Source of the DNA: DAOTZR01 sp034432595
GTDB taxonomy: Bacteria > Chloroflexota > Anaerolineae > B4-G1 > SLSP01
Direction of reading: 5' to 3'
Assembly (NCBI GenBank): GCA_034432595.1
Contig: DAOUBT010000052.1
Span: forward strand, 124,001-188,000
DNA length: 64,000 nt
Shown here: positions 59,708 to 64,000 of the stretch, one piece after another
Numbering within the stretch: position 1 is the first letter of the stretch
Layout of the letters: every line of letters starts with the position of its first letter
Notes under the pieces: model-generated
Databases searched by the model: none
What the model was told of the DNA's origin: nothing
What the model saw: only the letters and a program-made list of their open reading frames with translations
Made by a program: the position numbers and the translations under genes

Positions 59708-59735
59708 ATTATAAACGCCTTCTTTTTTAGCGCAA
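59708..59735 (-). promoter_or_regulatory. promoter of the DUF4388-GTPase operon
   Basis: On the minus strand: TTGCGC (59735-59730), a 16-base spacer and TATAAT (59713-59708). Confidence 0.6.
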
Positions 59736-59897
59736 CCCTGACCCACAAATTCCCCATCAGCCGGTCATCACTCGCCCATCAACTGACGCGGCCGGCTCGT
59801 GGCAGACTCCCATCCTCAGGTTTTGTGCAGCGAACGGCTCGCTACAAGCCGGGAGGATGCTCCTGATGAGCCAGGCCTGCCAGCTCTGCCGACCTGT
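59736..59897. other. gene-free stretch between recN and the DUF4388 operon promoter
   Basis: About 160 bases with no gene, part of a 313-base gap. Nothing beyond short inverted repeats is seen. Confidence 0.5.
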
Positions 59898-61742
59898 TTA
59901 TCCATGGGCGCGGGCACGCCGCTGCGCGGGGCGTGTCAACTCACGCTTGAAGCGTTCCGCCTGCGCCAGGATGTCACGCGCGCCTTGCTCCGCCGCTTCG
60001 CCCTGTGTGCCGAGCATCGCGCCTAATTCCTCGATGCGCGCGGTCTCATCCAGGCGCGTGACCTGCACCAGGGTACGCCCATCCGTGACCCTTTTCTGGA
60101 TGCGGAAATGCGCATCCCCAAAACCAGCCAATTGTGGGAGATGGGTAATACACACCACCTGATGCTGCACGTCCGCACCGGGGCCGGTAAGCATCCAGAG
60201 TTTCTGCCCCACAATGGCCCCCACGCGCCCGCCAATGCCCTGATCAATCTCATCGAAAATCAAGGTTGGGGTCCGGTCGGCGCGCGCCAGGACGGCTTTC
60301 AGGGCCAACATCAGGCGCGCCGTCTCGCCACCGGAAGCAATTTGCGCTAAGGGACGCAGGCCCTCGCCGGGGTTGGGTTCCAGAAGGAATTCGAGTTGGT
60401 CGCAGCCGCGGCGATCAAAGGCCGCGCGAAGGACCAAATCCCCGTTTTGGATTTGCGCGCCGGCTGCGGTAATCCAGGTTTCGGTAGGGAGCGGAACGTC
60501 CAGGGGCAGGCCATGCTCGTCCGCGGCCAGCCGAACGGCAACGGCGAAACGTGTTCCCTGCATGCGCAGGTCGTTGAGTTCGCGTTCGACCTGCTCCGCC
60601 AGCCGCTGCGCCAGGGTGCAGCGGCGCTGATGCAGTTCCTGCGCCACACGCGCGGCCTGCTGCAAAAGTTGCGTCTCTTCCAGTTCCAGCTCAGCGATGC
60701 GCTCATCGCTGTGTTCCAGACGGCTCAACTCCTCGACGGCTTGCCGCGCATAGGCAAGGATGGCGGGAATGTCGCCGCCGTATTTACGGCACAGGTGATG
60801 GATAAGGCTGAGGCGCTCTTCCACCTGTTGCAAACGCCGGGGATTGTATTCGACGCGCGCAAGATAGGCGCGCAGGTCGCGGACAATATCTTCAAGCTGA
60901 TAGGAAAGGCTTTCCAACGCCTCGCTCTGCGCGCCAAGCGCGGGATCCACCCGTGCCAGGCCATGCAGTTCACGTTGCGCGCGGCCCAACAAATCAAGCA
61001 CCGCCGGCGCTCGCTCCGCACCTTCTTCCAGGAGGGTGAGCAAGGTGTTCAGGCTCGCCGCCAACTGCTCGGCATTGGCCAGGCGCACGCGCTCGCTTTC
61101 CAGTTCTTCTTCTTCACCGGGCTGAAGCGCTGCCGCATGGATTTCTTCCACCTGAAAGCGGAGTAAATCTATGCGCTGCATCCGCTCGCGTTCACCTTGC
61201 CGCAGGGCCTTAAGTTCGCTGCGCAGGGCCTGAATGCGCCCGACCAGATCGGCCAGAATAGCACGCGAAGCATCGAGTTCGCCGTAGCGGTCGAGAAGTT
61301 CGAGATGTTCACGCACGCGCAACAGGCTGAGATGCTCGCTCTGGCCGTGGATATCCACCAGAGCCTCGGCAACTTCACGCAGGATGGCGGTGGAAACAAC
61401 CACGCCATTGACACGGGCCACATTGCGCCCTTGCACGCGCACCTCACGGCTGAGCCAGAGTTGCGTTGGGTCGTCGCTTTCCAGACCTTCGCGTTCCAAC
61501 AGGGGAGCAAGCTGCGTCTGCAGCGTCTCGTTAAGGAGAAAGAGGCCTTCCACGATGGCGCGGGATGCGCCCGCGCGCACGGCTTGCGGCGGCACCCGTC
61601 CCCCCAGTAACATTGCCACCGCGTCCACCAGAATGGACTTTCCCGCGCCGGTTTCACCGGTCAGAATGTTCAGGCCCGGCTCCAGCACGAGCTGCAACTC
61701 ATCTATGATGGCAAAATCTCGAATGTGCAGTTCCCGCAACAC
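59898..61742 (-). CDS. recN: DNA repair protein RecN
   Basis: SMC-like ATPase for double-strand-break repair. The 614-residue length is usual. Walker A is ILTGETGAGKSILVDAV (near residue 28), then IHGQSEHLSLL; the coiled-coil arms cover about 155-340. The signature region reads ASGGETARLMLALKAV, Walker B TLIFDEIDQGIGG and the H-loop VVCITHLPQLAGF. The start codon is GTG at 61742 with GAAGAGG upstream; TTG one codon later is possible. Confidence 0.95.
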   Translation of the reverse strand: MLRELHIRDFAIIDELQLVLEPGLNILTGETGAGKSILVDAVAMLLGGRVPPQAVRAGASRAIVEGLFLLNETLQTQLAPLLEREGLESDDPTQLWLSREVRVQGRNVARVNGVVVSTAILREVAEALVDIHGQSEHLSLLRVREHLELLDRYGELDASRAILADLVGRIQALRSELKALRQGERERMQRIDLLRFQVEEIHAAALQPGEEEELESERVRLANAEQLAASLNTLLTLLEEGAERAPAVLDLLGRAQRELHGLARVDPALGAQSEALESLSYQLEDIVRDLRAYLARVEYNPRRLQQVEERLSLIHHLCRKYGGDIPAILAYARQAVEELSRLEHSDERIAELELEETQLLQQAARVAQELHQRRCTLAQRLAEQVERELNDLRMQGTRFAVAVRLAADEHGLPLDVPLPTETWITAAGAQIQNGDLVLRAAFDRRGCDQLEFLLEPNPGEGLRPLAQIASGGETARLMLALKAVLARADRTPTLIFDEIDQGIGGRVGAIVGQKLWMLTGPGADVQHQVVCITHLPQLAGFGDAHFRIQKRVTDGRTLVQVTRLDETARIEELGAMLGTQGEAAEQGARDILAQAERFKRELTRPAQRRARAHG

Positions 61743-62020
61743 GCGCGTGCCTCTTCAAGATAGGATGGGTATAGGATACATGGATTTTGTGGAAAGACAA
61801 ATGGAGCCTGATGATAACGGCTTTGCGTGTTCTACCCGGTTGCGCTGAAAAGCGCCCCTGTCCGGGATAGCCACCGCCCCCCACGCCGTTGCCTGACCGG
61901 CTTTACGCTCCTCCCCCGGTAGAGCAGGTATTTCTGATCAAACCGCCAGCCTCAGAAAAGCCGACCAGGACGCCGTTGCCAGCAAGCCTCAGAAAGTAGC
62001 CGCCAGACGGTGGTTTTACG
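61743..62020. other. gene-free stretch between recN and ecfT
   Basis: About 280 bases without a gene. It carries a short direct repeat, AGCCTCAGAAA, twice about 40 bases apart, near 61949 and 61988. No clear promoter or terminator. Confidence 0.5.
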
Positions 62021-62785
62021 TTAAAGCCCTGTATAAAAAAGGGCCAGGAAGATGAAAGCGCTGCAGGCCAGGACAAGCCAATCCGTGCGTTGCATGCGTA
62101 GCGGACGCCAGACGGTACGGGGCGAGTTGGCCCGCAATCCGCGCGCCGTCAGGGCCAGGGCGACCTGATCGCTCAGGCGCAGGGTGCCGATGATGACAGC
62201 CACCAGCACGGGCAGGTAATCGCGCAGCCGTTGCAGCCAGTTGCCGCGCACCACCCAGCCGCGCGCTGCCTGCGCCTCGCGGACTGCCTCGGTCAGGCTG
62301 TACAGGGCCGGGATGAAGCGCAAGGTCAAACTCAAGGTCAGCCCCCACGTGTAAGGCAACCCCAGGCTTGTGAAGGCCAGGATGAGGTCGCGCTGCGCGG
62401 TCACGAAGAGCAACACGCCTGTAAGCCATACCATGGTGAGCGTGCGCGTGGCCAGCATGGCGGCGCTTTCCAGGCCGCCTCGCGTGATGACCAGCGGTCC
62501 CAGGGTTACCAGCACCGCGCCAGATGGGGCGAACAGGGTCTGCATGATGAGAATCAAGATCACGAGCAGGCGCACCTGTCGCCACAGCCAAAGCCGGGAA
62601 CGGACCGGCACGCGCGCGCTGAGCAGCAACAGCCACGCCCCCAGCAAGAGCAGCAGTTGCCCACGCCAGGTATGGATTCTAAAGGTGAGGACCGCCATCC
62701 CCAGCACCAGCCAGAGCTTGACGCGCGGATCAAGGCGGTGCAGCCAGGAACGGCCAGGCTGATACAGGTCGAAGAGGTAACTCAC
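62021..62785 (-). CDS. ecfT: ECF transporter transmembrane component EcfT
   Basis: A 254-residue membrane protein that couples the ATPases to a substrate-binding S-component. It has five to six helices and the two coupling motifs: EAQAARGW (an AxxARGW-type helix) and ALTARGLRAN (ARG). The start is GTG at 62785, which overlaps the stop of the ATPase gene as GTGA, so translation is coupled. The S-component is not visible in this window, so the vitamin or metal is unknown. Confidence 0.9.
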   Translation of the reverse strand: MSYLFDLYQPGRSWLHRLDPRVKLWLVLGMAVLTFRIHTWRGQLLLLLGAWLLLLSARVPVRSRLWLWRQVRLLVILILIMQTLFAPSGAVLVTLGPLVITRGGLESAAMLATRTLTMVWLTGVLLFVTAQRDLILAFTSLGLPYTWGLTLSLTLRFIPALYSLTEAVREAQAARGWVVRGNWLQRLRDYLPVLVAVIIGTLRLSDQVALALTARGLRANSPRTVWRPLRMQRTDWLVLACSAFIFLALFYTGL

Positions 62786-64000
62786 GCGGCGCCTCCCCGC
62801 TGCAAACGCGGCAGCACTTGCTCCGGCACCCCCTCGGCGACGACGCGCCCCCCTTCCAACAAGATGGCCTGATCGGCCAGAGCAGCCAGCTCCAGCTCGT
62901 GCGTGACCAGGACAATGGTGACGCCTGCCGCGCGCCGCTCCGCCAGCCACGCCATCAGTTGTTGCCGCCCGTGCCCATCCAGCCCCACCGTCGGCTCATC
63001 GAGCACCAGGATGGGGGTTTCCAGGACAGCTAAAGAAGCCAGCGTAACGGCGCGCTGCATCCCGTAGCTCAGGACCGCCGGTGGCACATCGGCCACCGCC
63101 TCCAGGCCAAAACGCGCCAGCGCCTGTGCCACACGCTGTTCTACATCCGGCAGGCCCAGTTGACGGGGGCCGAAAGCGATTTCCGCGCGCACACTCGACG
63201 CGAAAAGCTGCTGCTCCGGGCGCTGGAAGAGGAAACCCACCTCGCGCGCCAGGTCACCGACGGCGCGCGTTGCCGTCAAGCGGCCATTCACCCATACACT
63301 GCCGGATTGCGGCCGCAGCAGGCCGATGAAATGCCGAATCAGGGTGGACTTGCCCGCGCCGTTGGCGCCGACCAGCGCCACACAGGCTCCGGCGGGGATA
63401 CTGAGCGAAACATCGTGGAGCACGGGCAGGCCATCCGGATAGGCGAAGCGCACCTGCCGCAGTTCCAGGGCCGGCGGGACGCCCGTCGGCGTGCGCCGTG
63501 GCGCCCAATCGCGCACCTCGGCAAAAGACCAGAGCACCCCCGCGGCGCGCAGGCGTGCCGTGGCCGTCTCCGGTGTAAGGTCTTCCAGGGTCCCATCCGC
63601 CAGCAAGGCGGCGTTTCCCGCAAGCTGCATGATGCGCGGATCGTGCGTCATAAGCAGCAGGGTGGAACCCTCCTCGCGCAGGTGCTGCAGGGAGCGCAGG
63701 ACTTCCGCCTGACCTTCGGGGTCAAGGCCACCGAGGGCCTCATCCAGCACGAATACACGTGGACGCATGGCCCACAGGGCAGCGAGGGCCAGGCGTTTTT
63801 GTTGCCCGCCGGAAAGCGTCCACGGGGGGCGGTGACGAAGCGGTAATAATTCGAAGCGGCGGAGCGCTTCGTACACGCGCGGCGCGATGGCGGTAGGTGG
63901 AATAGCCAGCGCCTCCAGCCCCCAGGCGACCTCATCCTCCACCGAACAGGTGAATAACTGCGCGGCGGGATCTTGAAAGAGCAAGCCCAGGGTAGAGGGG
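62782..64000 (-). CDS. ECF transporter ATPase, two ATPase domains fused (5' partial)
   Basis: Open to the right edge. The visible 405 residues contain the end of a first ATPase (Q-loop LLFQDP, signature TLSGGQQKR, Walker B VFVLDEALGGLDP, H-loop LLMTHD) and a full second ATPase (Walker A GANGAGKST, Q-loop LFQRPEQQL, signature VLSYGMQRA, Walker B ILVLDEPTVGLDG, H-loop LVTHE). It is therefore a fused EcfA1-EcfA2. The first Walker A lies beyond the window. The second signature has YGM in place of GGQ. Confidence 0.92.
   Translation of the reverse strand, partial: PSTLGLLFQDPAAQLFTCSVEDEVAWGLEALAIPPTAIAPRVYEALRRFELLPLRHRPPWTLSGGQQKRLALAALWAMRPRVFVLDEALGGLDPEGQAEVLRSLQHLREEGSTLLLMTHDPRIMQLAGNAALLADGTLEDLTPETATARLRAAGVLWSFAEVRDWAPRRTPTGVPPALELRQVRFAYPDGLPVLHDVSLSIPAGACVALVGANGAGKSTLIRHFIGLLRPQSGSVWVNGRLTATRAVGDLAREVGFLFQRPEQQLFASSVRAEIAFGPRQLGLPDVEQRVAQALARFGLEAVADVPPAVLSYGMQRAVTLASLAVLETPILVLDEPTVGLDGHGRQQLMAWLAERRAAGVTIVLVTHELELAALADQAILLEGGRVVAEGVPEQVLPRLQRGGAA

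Noticed and set aside
62786..62950. Longer ecfT frame beginning at 62950
   Set aside because: It would overlap the ATPase gene by over 160 bases; GTG 62785 with GTGA overlap is a better start.

Overview
The window looks like chromosomal DNA from a GC-rich member of the Chloroflexota, probably near Anaerolineae. This is inferred from secreted enzymes with Thr-Pro-rich linkers and a shared C-terminal YLP-V-R motif, a DUF4388-GTPase pair, very large GAF-rich sensor kinases, class I-type housekeeping genes, and intergenic space filled with short palindromic repeats. No rRNA, phage, transposase or CRISPR genes were seen. Most of the window is ordinary core metabolism and information processing. 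The accessory parts are two tandem palindrome arrays, one AT-rich resistance-type gene and a long signalling operon.

Layout. 1-5.1 kb: the end of an unknown gene, lipoyl synthase, a GT2 glycosyltransferase and a secreted GH13 amylase/pullulanase. 5.4-10.5 kb: ATP-type PEP carboxykinase, threonine 3-dehydrogenase and a secreted papain-family protease. 10.6-19 kb: unknown membrane or small proteins, a 19-unit array of a 23-bp palindrome, a MOCOS-like class V aminotransferase convergent with an HD-domain protein, a DUF4126 protein from a leaderless promoter, two small membrane proteins and UvrC. 19-24 kb, minus strand: tRNA Gly-Cys-Leu, and the block tRNA Thr-Tyr-Thr, rpmG, tRNA-Trp, secE, nusG, rplK, rplA, rplJ, rplL, with an attenuator-like L10 leader. 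24.3-29.5 kb: hisS, nadK, a zinc-finger membrane protein, a GT4 glycosyltransferase and kbl. The kbl product can act with the threonine dehydrogenase at 7.2 kb to turn threonine into glycine and acetyl-CoA.

29.6-42.7 kb: a histidine kinase/response regulator pair (minus), then on the plus strand a leaderless membrane protein, oligoendopeptidase F, the methylmalonyl-CoA mutase large subunit, a fused beta-gamma 2-oxoacid:ferredoxin oxidoreductase, a Schlafen/AlbA-type ATPase-fold regulator, a DUF697-type GTPase and an ABC-2 exporter. 42.8-46.2 kb, minus: thrS under a T-box riboswitch with a consensus promoter, an eight-unit array of a 33-bp palindrome, and an AT-rich APH(3')-type phosphotransferase that looks acquired.

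46.3-59.6 kb, minus: the most unusual region. A DUF4388 protein and a Ras-like GTPase with a structured leader precede a tightly packed run of ten genes: alpha/beta hydrolase, V4R-like protein, left-handed beta-helix protein, acyl-ACP-reductase-like protein, response regulator with a degenerate GGDEF domain, a 1669-residue hybrid kinase, a CheY-like protein, a second alpha/beta hydrolase whose nucleophile serine is glycine, and a cell-wall amidase. I propose this as a candidate undescribed signalling/envelope system. The window ends with recN and an ECF transporter module (ecfT and a double-ATPase ecfA cut by the window edge).
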